Notes: generated by a model from the sequence alone, not told the origin. 64,000 nt of DNA from DATFVJ01 sp963851085 (GCA_963851085.1 CAWKNX010000019.1:190569-254568); one strand, 5' to 3'. Positions 17,841-26,101 are shown, counted from the first letter of the stretch. A program made the numbers and translations.

Positions 17841-18059
17841 GTTGGCACATCTGGTGGGTTCTGACAGCACGAACTCATCGATTCGGCCGCAGAAGGACTC
17901 GATCATGGTCAAGGCGATGCGGAACGCCGCAAGGGCCGACGGGTTGTCCTCGCGGGGCACAGTTCAAGGGACCGCAGGCGCGGGCAGCCCGGTCAACATG
18001 CAGGGGTCGCAACTGGTGCGTGGGCCAGTCCAAGGCGCGAGTCCGTTGGGGGCAGGACC

Positions 18060-18475
18060 GTGAACCACGTCGGCCCTGCCGCACGGGCAGGCAGGCTGGA
18101 TCAGCAAGGCCCGGACGTGAACGCGACCGCGATCCCGTCGGGCGCCATGCCACCAGCCGGAGGAGTTGTCGGCGAGAACGGCCTGCCTGGTGGGCCCGAG
18201 TGTCTCGACCGGCGTCGTCGTCCGCGCCGGCGAGCGGCTATCAGAGCGTCTGAAGGTGGCCGGGTTCGACGCGGCGATGCAGGGCGGGCCGGTCGCCCGA
18301 ACCGGTGCTGCGCTTGCGAGCACCCCAGCCAACGTCCTCAACCCCCGAGCCCTGGGGTGTCGGCCTCGACGCCGACACCGCGGCGGGCACCCCGGGCCGC
18401 GGGCTACCGGACCTCATCGTGATCAACAGTGCCGACTTTGGTGTCTACACTCCCAATCCCGGTACCCTGCGCTGA
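18060..18475 (+). pseudogene. Decayed ORF 'X', copy A (unknown family)
   Basis: Pieces in changing frames match a second copy at 20620-20980: GPSVSTGVVVRAGERLSE here against GPNVSTGFVVRADERLSQ there. The 3' end here reads LPDLIVINSADFGVYTPNPG and stops at 18475, the only visible C-terminus of the family. Differences between the copies include many third-position changes, suggesting that a protein was once encoded on the plus strand. Function unknown. The intact gene would have been divergent from the sigma/anti-sigma pair. Confidence 0.45.
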
Positions 18476-18934
18476 CCTCATCCAGGGCCCGTGAATGGAC
18501 ACCAAGAAGCCAGGAAGGCAGCTTCCGGGAACGACACGCAGGCTGATCAGGGCCAGCGTGACGCTGACCTGCGGCCGACCGGACCGTGCCGGGACCCTGA
18601 GGCCGCCTGCAGCTTCCAACGAGAAAATCCTCAGCGGTCTTGAACCGCTTGCCGTGTAGCGGCCGTAATTCCATCAACACAACCACACAGAAGGTCCTCG
18701 ATCGTCCTCGAGCTTATTCAAGGCCCTAACTCCGGGACCACACCATGGCCCTTACTTTCGTAGTTTCCGAATCGTTGATCATGATAACAGGGGTCTTTGA
18801 ATAAGCCCTCCTAGCCGGGTAAGTGGCCTGCACGTGCAGACCGGGCTCAACGAGACTGCCCGGCTGGCGGTTGAACGACACTCAATGCCGGGTCTCGTCG
18901 GTGCTAACGGACAAGACACAGTGAGGGATCAGCC
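18476..18934. other. Intergenic stretch upstream of the muramidase-like gene
   Basis: No convincing gene. A 55-codon frame from about 18495 has no resemblance to known families. The right part is AT-richer, holds an inverted repeat (18710-18810) and probably the promoter of the gene at 18935. Confidence 0.5.
18710..18810. repeat. MITE-like inverted repeat
   Basis: GAGCTTATTCAAGGCCC at 18710-18726 faces GGGTCTTTGAATAAGCCCTC at 18791-18810; the core CTTATTCAA/TTGAATAAG is perfect. The AT-rich, roughly 100-bp unit has no coding capacity and resembles the two ends of a small transposable element. Confidence 0.5.
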
Positions 18935-19711
18935 ATGCATAAGAGAACCCGCTGGATCTCCATAGTGACGGCTGGAGGGCTGCTTCTCACAGCAACAGCG
19001 GCCGTGGCCAGCCATAATGCTGGTCCCGCACCCGGGCGTACTGCCCTGGAAGCCGATGCGGCATCTCTACCACCTATAAGCCTCGACAACTGCCCTACGC
19101 TTTCGGAGGGATACCAGGGCGGCTGTGTCGGCCAGCTGCAAACCGAACTCAACACCGATGACAACGCCGGCTTGCCCGTTGACGGGATATTCGGCCCTTT
19201 GACATGGCAGGCGGTCGTTAACTTCCAGCAGGAAAACGGCGTTATCCCGGCAGAAGGCATCGTGGGACCCCAGACCAAGGCGGCACTAGATAACGCCAAC
19301 TCGGCGCCGTCGCCTGGCATGGTCATCAACCAGGTTTCCCCGGACGCTGCCACTGTGGCGAGCTACGAAACGTATGCGAAGTACTTGCTCGCGGCCCGCG
19401 GATGGGCTGGCCAGTGGGAATCGTTCGACGCGCTCGTGATGTCGGAGTCCGGCTGGAACCCGACCATTAAAAACCCGTCATCGGGAGCGCTCGGGATAGC
19501 TCAGGCACTCGGCCACGGGACCGCGAACACGACCGGTTCGCTCGGTAATGAGTACGGAAATTTCGGCACCCCGGATTCAATCTGTAAAGCGGCTAACAGT
19601 GGCAACGGCCCGGCGCAGATTGAATGGATGCTCAACTACATCGCCCGGAACGGGAATTTCAGCGACCCGAACAGCGCATGGGCGTATCACCAAGCGAACA
19701 ACAGTTACTAA
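18935..19711 (+). CDS. Secreted peptidoglycan-binding, transglycosylase-like protein
   Basis: 258 residues. A signal peptide (WISIVTAGGLLLTATAAVAS) is followed by a peptidoglycan-binding type 1 domain (VDGIFGPLTWQAVVNFQQEN, then GIVGPQTKAAL) and a C-terminal lysozyme-like domain. In the latter, ALVMSESGWNPTIKNPSSGA carries the candidate catalytic Glu in the transglycosylase SLT pattern, and ALGIAQ follows. It should bind and cut cell-wall glycan outside the cell. GAGGGATCAGCC precedes the ATG. It lies between the intact and decayed sigma/anti-sigma copies and could belong to their regulon; that is inference. Confidence 0.82.
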   Translation: MHKRTRWISIVTAGGLLLTATAAVASHNAGPAPGRTALEADAASLPPISLDNCPTLSEGYQGGCVGQLQTELNTDDNAGLPVDGIFGPLTWQAVVNFQQENGVIPAEGIVGPQTKAALDNANSAPSPGMVINQVSPDAATVASYETYAKYLLAARGWAGQWESFDALVMSESGWNPTIKNPSSGALGIAQALGHGTANTTGSLGNEYGNFGTPDSICKAANSGNGPAQIEWMLNYIARNGNFSDPNSAWAYHQANNSY

Positions 19712-19910
19712 CTTGTAAAGAGCGCATATTTAGTTCCCGCGCACCGGATCCTCGCCGGGGAGTTCCTTGGGGTCCATGGACCTTCCATGGACCAGCCGAG
19801 GCAAAGGGGACGCATAAGCTGTCGATTAAGGCGCAAGCGGCATGGTGAACACGGGGATGGGCGCCGGCTGCAAGACTGGGGAAACGTGACGCCGATAGCT
19901 ATCGCGGCAA

Positions 19911-20222
19911 TCACGGCAACGGCCAGCGCCTCCGGATGCTCCGCCGCCGACAGACAGCTTTCTTGGCTGTCCGCTCGAGGCTAGCGAAGGTGCGAGCCTG
20001 CAGGTCCGCGGGGAGATCCTCTTCTGCTGAGGACCTCGCAGCGGGCGCGGCTGTCTTGAGCAGCCGGGTCACTGGTTCGAGTTCCGCGACAGCCGCCCGG
20101 CATTCGGTGCAGGACTCCAGATGCCCCTTGAAGCGCTCTGCCTCCTCAGGATCCAACGCACCAAGCACCCAGCCGGCCGCCTCCGGATGCCCCACATCTA
20201 GGTGCGCGTCACGATCCGGCAC
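19911..20222 (-). pseudogene. Anti-sigma factor copy 2, frameshifted
   Basis: The zinc motif HLESCTECRAAVAELEPVTR is intact and aligns with copy 1. Near 19930 the frame is lost; another frame there reads ALAVAVIAAIAIGVTFPQ, a membrane helix like that of copy 1. The extracellular domain is missing. It overlaps the sigma copy by 14 bases. Probably non-functional. Confidence 0.7.
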
Positions 20223-20600
20223 GGAACCCTCGCTCGATCAGCTCGGCTCGCGGCGCCCTCAGCCTGTGGAACATCCGCATATTCACGGTCGCAAGCGGCA
20301 ACTCGAGCCGGTCGGCGATCGGTGACTGAGTCAGGCCCTCCTTATGCACCAGCCTCAGCACCTCCCGGCGCGCTGGGCTCAGCGAGTCCAGCGCCTCACG
20401 CACAGGCTCTTCAGAATCGGGTCCCACGCGATCCAGCTGGGGCGGCAGCTCAGCATCCTCCACCGGCACCAGCGGGCGCTTCGGCGGGCTATTTGCGGAC
20501 GTCGGCCGCAACACGTGCGGCCGATCACAGACAAGTACCTCGCCACGGTACCGCGATCCGCGTCAAACCGCTCTCCATCCGGAATACCGGTCCAGGCGGG
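20209..20600 (-). pseudogene. ECF sigma factor copy 2, truncated and frameshifted
   Basis: Region 4 is readable (LSPARREVLRLVHKEGLTQS, LPLATVNMRMFHRLRA) and ends in the same LIERGF tail as copy 1 (LVERGF). Upstream, a different frame reads GERFDADRGTVARYLSVIGR, the end of region 2. The start and most of region 2 are gone, so no functional sigma factor can be made. Confidence 0.7.
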
Positions 20601-20619
20601 TACACCGCCGCAAGCTACC

Positions 20620-20980
20620 GCGCTCCGTGCCACCACAGCGGACCTGCCCTACGGACCGGCGGGCTCGATCAGCATTGGCCCGAACGTGAATGCCACCGAG
20701 ATCCTGTTCGACACCTCAAGCCAGCGGGTCGAGTGGCTCCAGAGAATGGCCTGCCCGGTGGGCCCGAACGTCTCGACCGGCTTCGTCGTGCGCGCCGACG
20801 AGCGGCTGTCGCAGCATCTGACGGTGACCGGTTCGACGCGACGTGCCGGCGGCGCTGGTAGCCGAACTGGTGCTCGGCGCCAAGGTAACGTCATCAACCC
20901 CGACCTGGACGCCGATACCGGGGCATCAAAGCCCGGGGTACCGGACCTGCTGGCCCTCGCCGCGGTGGTGATTCCCGCCG
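20620..20980 (+). pseudogene. Decayed ORF 'X', copy B (unknown family)
   Basis: Plus-strand frame reading DLPYGPAGSISIGPNVNATE, ILFDTSSQRVEWLQRMACPV, GPNVSTGFVVRADERLSQHL and, later, NVINPDLDADTG. It aligns with copy A at 18060-18475 and keeps a longer N-terminal part. There is no start codon with a ribosome site and no conserved C-terminus. It is divergent from the decayed sigma copy, repeating the arrangement of copy A. I do not recognise the family. Confidence 0.45.
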
Positions 20981-21426
20981 GGTGCAGGCACGCGCACTAC
21001 AGGCCGGCCCCGCGCGGTGCCGCGTCGGCGATCTGGCCGCTCAATTGCGGCCCGTGCGAGAGGGAGCTTGACGGCGGCCCGCTGTGGGGGCGGATGCCAC
21101 CGAGGGACTATCAGGCGAGTACGAGGGGGGTGGCCTGATGGCAGAGGCCCCGAAGGCCTTCCGGCGTACCGGTGAGAGCGCGGCCGTTGTGCGGTGGCGC
21201 ACCGGGCGGGCCAGGCACGTACGGCAGCGCAGGAAGCAGCTCCGCCGCGGCGGCCTGCCGGATCTGATCAGCGGCGGTTACGCGGGCGTACGCCGTGCCC
21301 GCAGGGATGAGGTTGCCGATGGCCAGGAAAGCGCGCTGCCCCCGTTGCGCGGCGGGAATGCGGCCCGGATGATCGGCTGCGTAACACAGGCGGGCGTTGA
21401 CGCGTCGAACGCGCGGAAGACGGGCG
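20981..21426. other. Stretch with no confident gene at the start of the accessory island
   Basis: A plus-strand frame from an ATG at 21138 (MAEAPKAFRRTGESAAVVRW) runs on but changes character after about 60 residues. Zinc-ribbon-like scraps (RKARCPRCAAGMRPG near 21320, WFIPPHCRTCQ ending near 21475) appear in other frames, so one or more small genes have probably been broken here. Confidence 0.35.
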
Positions 21427-21657
21427 GTGGTTCATCCCGCCCCACTGCCGGACGTGCCAGTGATTCTGGACGGCGTGGAGGCCGGGGAACCGTCAGCGGC
21501 GGCCGGGCGCCCCGCCCAGCGGTTCATGCGCGGATCCGCGGTGACGGTGAGCGGTGGGCCGCTCCGCCCGGAGGATTTCCGCCGCCCTTACCTGAGTGAA
21601 GGCCACGCGGCGGAGTCGCCGGGCAACCATGCCCCGATGGGCGGGACCCGGCCGTGA
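21427..21657 (+). CDS. Small hypothetical protein of the accessory island
   Basis: About 76 residues from a GTG (VVHPAPLPDVPVILDGVEAG, later GPLRPEDFRRPYLSEGHAAE). Its stop overlaps the start of the next gene (GTGATGA), which supports translation of both. No family recognised. Confidence 0.4.
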   Translation: MVHPAPLPDVPVILDGVEAGEPSAAAGRPAQRFMRGSAVTVSGGPLRPEDFRRPYLSEGHAAESPGNHAPMGGTRP

Positions 21658-22265
21658 TGACCCTCGACGAGGCGATCAGCGAGCTTGCCGCGAAGTATTG
21701 CGGCGACTGTGGCAAGGGCCTGCCCGTGCCCGGCGTGCAGTGCCCCGCGTGTGGAGGACTGCCGCAGGCGACCCGGCAGGAATTGCAGGAGGCCCTCTCC
21801 GAGCCAGGGAAGGTCGCCCAGGTGGAGGCGGACCGGCTGCGGGCCGAAGCGGAGCGGCTGCGGGACGCCGCCGAGGGCGCGTACCGCGACGCTGACCGGG
21901 TGCTGCACCTGGCGGGCCTCGAGCGGATGGCCGACGCGGCGCGCGGCAGGCTCGACGCAGCCGTAGCGGCGCGGATGCAGGCGCGGGCGGCCCTCGATCA
22001 GGCCGAAGCCGCCGAAGCCGCCGACGCCGGGCCGCACCGCGATGCGTACGAGAACCACCGCCAGGCGGTCCAGGCCGAGGAAGCGGCCCGCAGGCTCAGG
22101 CATGGCCCGCAGGCCGACATCGAGCAGAAGGCTCGGGCCGGGGAGCGCCAGACAATCGAGGGCGAGCAGAAGGAAAAGCCGCGCGTCTTCGGGCAGACCG
22201 TCCTCGCGCCCGGCAGCGTGAACATCCCCGGCGGTGTGTACTCACCGGGAGTGTCCGGGCGGTGA
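21657..22265 (+). CDS. Zinc-ribbon coiled-coil protein, unknown function
   Basis: 202 residues. The N-terminus has two CxxC pairs (YCGDCGKG and QCPACGG; Cys 15, 18, 29 and 32), a zinc ribbon. From about residue 40 to 170 it is a long Ala/Glu/Arg-rich coiled coil (RLRAEAERLRDAAEGAYRDA). The C-terminus (LAPGSVNIPGGVYSPG) looks like a flexible tail. Such proteins are frequent cargo in actinomycete mobile elements, but no activity is known. It overlaps the preceding small gene and converges with the next minus-strand genes. Confidence 0.65.
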   Translation: MTLDEAISELAAKYCGDCGKGLPVPGVQCPACGGLPQATRQELQEALSEPGKVAQVEADRLRAEAERLRDAAEGAYRDADRVLHLAGLERMADAARGRLDAAVAARMQARAALDQAEAAEAADAGPHRDAYENHRQAVQAEEAARRLRHGPQADIEQKARAGERQTIEGEQKEKPRVFGQTVLAPGSVNIPGGVYSPGVSGR

Positions 22266-22499
22266 GCTGAGACTCCCGCGGGGAACTGTGTTTGGCCACA
22301 CGCTCCGCCCCGCGGGCGCACCAGGGCGCGGGTTCTCTGACTCCTGCCCCCCGCCCTGGCGCACAGCACGAAGGTGGGCGGTTCCCCCCAGGCCCGGCCC
22401 ACCTCCGCCGGGAGACCGCGGCCAAGCGTTCTGCCCACCCGGGCGGGGGCCCTCACCCGTGCGCCTGAGCATGTCACCCCGGGGCGCCGGGACCTGTGA
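22266..22499. other. Gap between convergent genes
   Basis: GC-rich, with no ORF resembling a known family. It ends at a hairpin repeat beginning at 22500. Confidence 0.5.
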
Positions 22500-22543
22500 C
22501 CGCGCGGCCCGGAGGGACACTTCTGGAGTGCCGGGCCGCGCGG
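22500..22543. terminator. Hairpin repeat, copy 1
   Basis: A perfect 13-bp stem CCGCGCGGCCCGG / CCGGGCCGCGCGG with an 18-base loop, directly after the stop of the small gene at 22547. The whole 44-bp unit is identical, as reverse complement, to the one at 57014-57057. Confidence 0.8.
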
Positions 22544-22546
22544 CGT

Positions 22547-22814
22547 CTATGTGGCCGGCGGCTGCCAGCGGCCAGAGGCGATCGCGAACGCCTCGTCAAG
22601 GTGCTCGGCCGCGGACTGGTAGGCGGCGGCCTGCCCGCGGCACCGGGCGGCGCGGATGGGGGTGCCGCCAGCCGAGCCCGGCCGCGCCTTCGGTGAACAG
22701 GATCACGTTGTCTCGGAAACCGCCGCGGACGTCGGCCACGGCCGCAGCGAACGCGGGACTCGCGCCCGCGGGCGCCCCGGTGAGCGGGGTCACCCGGGGC
22801 GGGGCGGCGGTCAC
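22547..22814 (-). pseudogene. Small protein, frameshifted paralogue of the gene at 56735
   Basis: The start MTAAPPRVTPLTGAPAGASP and the end GQAAAYQSAAEHLDEAFAIA match the 91-residue protein at 56735-57010, but the two parts lie in different frames, with the shift near 22670. The stop falls just before the same hairpin as in the intact copy. Its start overlaps the stop of the gene at 22811 by four bases, as in the intact module. Confidence 0.65.
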
Positions 22815-23092
22815 CGGTTCCCGCTGAGGACCCGGAGGACGCGGTCGATCGCCGCAGCAGCGGCGGCCAGGTCATCGACGGGGGCGATCTGCTGCGCCCA
22901 GCCCCACCAGAAGCTTTCGCCGTCGCTGTAGACGTACTCGGCGAGCTGCTCGGCGCGCCGGTTCGTTATGTGCAGGCACGGCCGCCTGCCCTCGCCTGTG
23001 ACGAGCGCGACCGCGTACGCCTGGCCGTCGAGTTCGGCAGCGAGCTTCTCCAGCTCGGCCGCGCCCGCAGCGAGATCCTGTGCATTAGCCAT
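22811..23092 (-). CDS. Conserved small protein of the XRE module (copy 1)
   Basis: 93 residues from the ATG at 23092 (MANAQDLAAGAAELEKLAAE, then SFWWGWAQQIAPVDDLAAAA). Almost the same protein is encoded at 56457-56738; the two differ at only about ten positions. It is divergent from an XRE regulator, the typical layout for actinomycete regulator/small-protein pairs. Function unknown. The intergenic region carries two CGTACACCA-type half sites that recur in the other copy. Confidence 0.8.
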   Translation of the reverse strand: MANAQDLAAGAAELEKLAAELDGQAYAVALVTGEGRRPCLHITNRRAEQLAEYVYSDGESFWWGWAQQIAPVDDLAAAAAAIDRVLRVLSGNR

Positions 23093-23129
23093 GCGTGGCC
23101 ACCCCTGATCATGCCGCGTGTGCCAGCGC

Positions 23130-23242
23130 GGCGCCGTACACCAATGAACAGCCACTTTGCGCGCCCGGTCGGCTACCGTGGAAGGCGGTAACAGGTGCCG
23201 GTCAACACCGGTTAACGGGTGTCAACGCGAATGGTGTACGCG
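23130..23242. promoter_or_regulatory. Divergent promoter region with repeated GGTGTACG motif
   Basis: Between the small gene and the XRE gene, CGTACACCAATG (23135-23146) and CGCGAATGGTGTACGCG (23226-23242) face each other. Equivalent sites lie at the same places in the second module (about 56303-56319 and 56421-56433). They are candidate operators for the XRE regulator. Confidence 0.5.
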
Positions 23243-24496
23243 ATGGCGGAGGGCTTTGCCGGGCGGCTGTGCGCGCTCATGGCCGACCGCGACGTCAGTC
23301 AGCGCGCCCTAGCGCCCAAGGTGCCATGCAGCACAGCCCACGTGTCCCTGCTCGCCAGCGGCAAACGGCAGCCGTCCCCGCAGATGGCGCGCCGCATCGA
23401 TGACATCCTGGGCGCGGGCGGCGAGCTGGCCGCGCTCGCCACCCCCGGCGCCGGGCCGCCCGCCGACACGGCCGCGGATACCACCCTTGAACTGGTCGAG
23501 CTGACCCGCCGGGCCGAGTGCTCCGACGTCGGATCCGGCACGATCGAGGCCCTGTTCGCTGTGGCGGACCGGCTGTGCCGCGACTACCCGACCATTGCCC
23601 CGTCCATCCTGCGCGACCGCGCCCGCACATACCTGCGGTACGTGCTTGATCTCCTCGACAAGCGGACCACCCTGCGCCAGCACCGTGAGCTGCTCGTCGC
23701 CGCTGGATGGCTCGCCGCGCTGCTCGCCTGCGTCTGCTACGACGCTGGCGACCCGGCCGCGGCCGAGACCGCCCGCAGGCTCACGCGCCAGCTCGGCGAG
23801 CACGCCGGGGCCGGTGAGCTGGCCGGCTGGGCGTTCGAGATCGCGGCATGGTTCGCCCTTGTCGAGCGCCGGTTCGCCGACACCGTCGAACTGTCGGAAG
23901 CGGGCCTGGCCCGCGCCGGGGTGAGCAATGCCGGTATCCAGCTCACCCTCCAGGCGGCCCGTGGATACGCCCGGATGGGCGACAGCCGCGCCGGGCAGAT
24001 GCTCGCCGACGGCCGCAGGATGCTGGACCGGCTGCCCGAGCCTGAGCACCCGGAACATCACTTCGTGTTCGACAGGGACAAGCATGAGTTCTACGCCGCG
24101 ACGATCTACACATGGCTGGGTACGGACGACGCGGCAGCCGCCGAGCACGCCGCCGAGGTGGCCGCCCGCTGCCGGAACGCGGACGGCACCGCCCGCTGGC
24201 CGACGCGGCTTTCTACGACGCTAGTGAACATGGCCGTCCTTGCGAGCCGCCGCGGCGACCTCGATGAGGCCGTGAGCCTGGGCGCTGATTCGCTGGGGTG
24301 CGGCAGGCGGTCAGCCGAGTTGCTGCCGCGTGCCGCCGAGCTGGAGCAGCACCTCGCGGACCGGTACCCGCACGAACGTCTGACAGGTGAGTACAGCGAG
24401 ATCCTGCGTGACGAGGTTCGCGCGCTGCCGCCGCGAGATGCCCGCTGGCTGCATGACGTAGTGGGCAGACGTGCGGGCTCCAGGGCGTTACCCTAA
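23243..24496 (+). CDS. XRE-family regulator with TPR-like C-terminal region (module copy 1)
   Basis: 417 residues. The N-terminal helix-turn-helix (MADRDVSQRALAPKVPCSTA then VSLLASGKRQPSPQMARRID) is XRE type. The remainder is helical and TPR-like, the build seen in many Streptomyces regulators paired with small proteins. The start at 23243 is chosen by alignment with the paralogue at 55065-56300; an ATG at 23231 and a GTG at 23219 are alternatives and none has a ribosome site, so the transcript may be leaderless. It is divergent from the two small genes and probably controls them. Confidence 0.8.
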   Translation: MAEGFAGRLCALMADRDVSQRALAPKVPCSTAHVSLLASGKRQPSPQMARRIDDILGAGGELAALATPGAGPPADTAADTTLELVELTRRAECSDVGSGTIEALFAVADRLCRDYPTIAPSILRDRARTYLRYVLDLLDKRTTLRQHRELLVAAGWLAALLACVCYDAGDPAAAETARRLTRQLGEHAGAGELAGWAFEIAAWFALVERRFADTVELSEAGLARAGVSNAGIQLTLQAARGYARMGDSRAGQMLADGRRMLDRLPEPEHPEHHFVFDRDKHEFYAATIYTWLGTDDAAAAEHAAEVAARCRNADGTARWPTRLSTTLVNMAVLASRRGDLDEAVSLGADSLGCGRRSAELLPRAAELEQHLADRYPHERLTGEYSEILRDEVRALPPRDARWLHDVVGRRAGSRALP

Positions 24497-24500
24497 CCGG

Positions 24501-24525
24501 GCGTACACCAATGCGCTGAACGCCC
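24501..24525. repeat. 25-bp sequence repeated inverted at 54415-54439
   Basis: GCGTACACCAATGCGCTGAA plus CGCCC is found as its exact reverse complement downstream of the intact lipoprotein gene at 54415-54439. It marks one end of the duplicated module. Confidence 0.85.
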
Positions 24526-24570
24526 AGCCGGGCCTATGGCCGACGGGGCGTTCGCATTCGCGCCGGAGGG

Positions 24571-24720
24571 TCAGCCCGAGCACAGCCCCTGAGCCTTGGC
24601 CGCCGCGAGGTCCCTGGCCACGGTCCCGTGGGCGTAGACGCTGCCCACGTCGGCCAGGCTGTATCCCCACCGGCCACCCGAAGCCAGTGACATGCTGGGC
24701 AAGGCGTCCAGGTCGCCGCC
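24571..24720 (-). pseudogene. C-terminal remnant of a lipoprotein (paralogue of 53852-54373)
   Basis: Reads MSLASGGRWGYSLADVGSVY then GTVARDLAAAKAQGLCSG, matching the end of the intact lipoprotein (FAYSGGRWGFSPSDMSMYGH, VAKDIAAAKAKGLCSG). The signal peptide and most of the domain are missing. Confidence 0.65.
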
Positions 24721-25000
24721 GATCGTCGAGATCATCGATGGGACCGTGGCACACCTTCTGTGCTGGGAGCAGCACGAGCGGGACGGGTCGTGGTGGGCGT
24801 GGGTCGTGGGTCCAGTCGACCGGGTCTCCTGTCCGGGCACCGGCACCGCGTTACCGGCACCGCGTAATCAGTGTCCGAGCCGCATCAGTGTCCGAGCCGC
24901 CACGGTGCGCCCGCTTGAGTCCCCGGATGTCTACCAGCACGTGCCGCGCCGGGTCCACGGCAGCGACGGTCAGATTCGTCCGTGGGCTCCACCGGCCTGA
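24692..25000 (+). pseudogene. Small conserved gene broken by tandem duplications
   Basis: The first frame reads IVEIIDGTVAHLLCWEQHER then DGSWWAWV, a pattern I recall in small Streptomyces proteins. The next part (RYRHRVISVRAA) is in another frame, and the end (ATVRPLESPDVYQHVPRRVH) is back in the first. An exact 17-bp tandem duplication at 24867-24900 accounts for the second shift: removing one copy joins VISVRAA to TVRPLE in frame. The first shift is near 24800. Confidence 0.5.
24867..24900. repeat. Exact 17-bp tandem duplication that shifts a reading frame
   Basis: ATCAGTGTCCGAGCCGC occurs twice head to tail inside the broken gene. Seventeen is not a multiple of three, so the duplication itself is frame-disrupting. 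A 14-bp near-duplication lies directly before it. Confidence 0.9.
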
Positions 25001-25156
25001 CGTGGCAGCTTTACGCCTGGCGGTGGCGTGCCCTTCCAGTCGAACTTCGGCGGATGTGACCAGTCGGCCGCGAGGCCGGAAGCCGGAACCGGGCCCGCGC
25101 TGCCAGGTCGGCGATGGCGACCGCTGCCACGATCGCCACGGCGGCGGTGTGGGCTG

Positions 25157-25336
25157 CTAGCCCGGCGGTTGCGGGAGGCCGAGCGCGGCGGCGCGGGCGG
25201 TGAGGAGCGCGGCGGCTTGGGACGGTTCGGGCCGGGAGAGCGTGGCGGCCGCGTCACGGCCGAGGCGTTCGCGTTCGGCTGCCTCGGTGGCTTCGCGGTG
25301 TGCGCGCTCTGCTATCTGCTGCGATGTCTGGATCAC
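25157..25336 (-). CDS. Small helical protein of the accessory island
   Basis: 59 residues from a GTG at 25336 preceded by AGGA (VIQTSQQIAERAHREATEAA, ending AALGLPQPPG). It is charged and helical, and a broken paralogue lies at 26820-27030. It follows a hairpin repeat (25374-25417), so the hairpin sits in its leader. Function unknown. Confidence 0.6.
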   Translation of the reverse strand: MIQTSQQIAERAHREATEAAERERLGRDAAATLSRPEPSQAAALLTARAAALGLPQPPG

Positions 25337-25373
25337 GGCGTTCCTGGGCGGGGTGGCGGGGTGGTGCGGTGCC

Positions 25374-25417
25374 CCGCGCGGCCCGGAGGGACACTCCAGG
25401 ATTGCCGGGCCGCGCGG
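25374..25417. terminator. Hairpin repeat, copy 2, with adjacent conserved motif
   Basis: Same 13-bp stem as copy 1 with a slightly different loop. On the right, at about 25425-25458, TTGACG and TGTACG occur 18 bp apart, an arrangement repeated at the next three hairpins. Confidence 0.75.
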
Positions 25418-25476
25418 AGGCTTGTTTGACGCGCTTTCGCCGGTTCTGGTGTACGTGCGGTGGAACGTCGGCGTGA

Positions 25477-25674
25477 TTACCGTGGAAGTGATTCGGTGCT
25501 CGTGTAGTCCCACAAGCTGGCCGGGCCGCTGTGGCGCTCCCACCACGCGCGAAGCTGGTCCGCATTGTCGCGTGCTTCGGTCAGCACGCGCAGCTCGGTC
25601 TCGCCGCTCTTGTCCAGTTGGCCAGCCCTCCTGGCCCCCTGCAGGTCAACGATGCGCGCAGCATGGTCCATCAT
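25477..25674 (-). CDS. Small charged protein of the accessory island
   Basis: 65 residues (MMDHAARIVDLQGARRAGQL, then ELRVLTEARDNADQLRAWWE). It starts six bases after the stop of the zinc-binding gene at 25681, so the two form an operon. No family recognised; the codon pattern is clearly coding. Confidence 0.6.
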   Translation of the reverse strand: MMDHAARIVDLQGARRAGQLDKSGETELRVLTEARDNADQLRAWWERHSGPASLWDYTSTESLPR

Positions 25675-25680
25675 GGCGAC

Positions 25681-25902
25681 CTACTTCTCGACGTGCGGCG
25701 GATCGTACAGAAAAGTCTCGCGGCCCAGCTCGCCACAGCCAAGGCACTTACGCCAGATATGGCCCATGCCCCGGCCCCGCCCGGCCACCTCGATATTCCG
25801 GCGGCAGTCACACGGCATCCAGCCGACCAGGATGCGGCCGAGGCCGAGCCCATGGCCGTACGGGCAGTACGACGGGCGGTTTTCGCTCACGCGTGCGGCC
25901 AC
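25681..25902 (-). CDS. Small zinc-ribbon protein of the accessory island
   Basis: 73 residues with Cys/His sets YCPYGHG, MPCDCRR and KCLGCGE, suggesting one or two zinc sites. No DNA-binding or catalytic family is recognised. It is followed six bases later by the 65-residue gene. Confidence 0.6.
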   Translation of the reverse strand: MAARVSENRPSYCPYGHGLGLGRILVGWMPCDCRRNIEVAGRGRGMGHIWRKCLGCGELGRETFLYDPPHVEK

Positions 25903-26062
25903 ATCCCGCAGCGTCCCCGTTCAGCGCCGCGTTTATGCCTGAACCGGCCTGCTCTGCCGGCTCGACGGGCCAGTCCGTATGGGTGGCGGCCGGGCAAGAG
26001 CTCTAACCGCGGCGGCCAGCGCCCGGGCGCCGGTTCAGTCACGTTCACCCGGGCGGGACCTG

Positions 26063-26101
26063 CCCGCGCGGCCGGGCGCATGGGGGTTCCGGCCGCGCGG
26101 G
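26063..26101. terminator. Hairpin repeat, copy 3
   Basis: Perfect stem CCCGCGCGGCCGG / CCGGCCGCGCGGG with a 13-base loop, followed on the right by TTGACG and TGTACA 18 bp apart. Confidence 0.7.

Noticed and set aside
17562..17960. Minus frame reading IESFCGRIDEFVLSEPT
   Set aside because: Short coding-like look but overlaps the transposase fragment and gap; no start, no family.
24970..25257. Minus frame with VAIVAAVAIADLAA, considered as a plasmid spread protein
   Set aside because: Only one hydrophobic stretch, no start site, and it overlaps other better-supported small genes.
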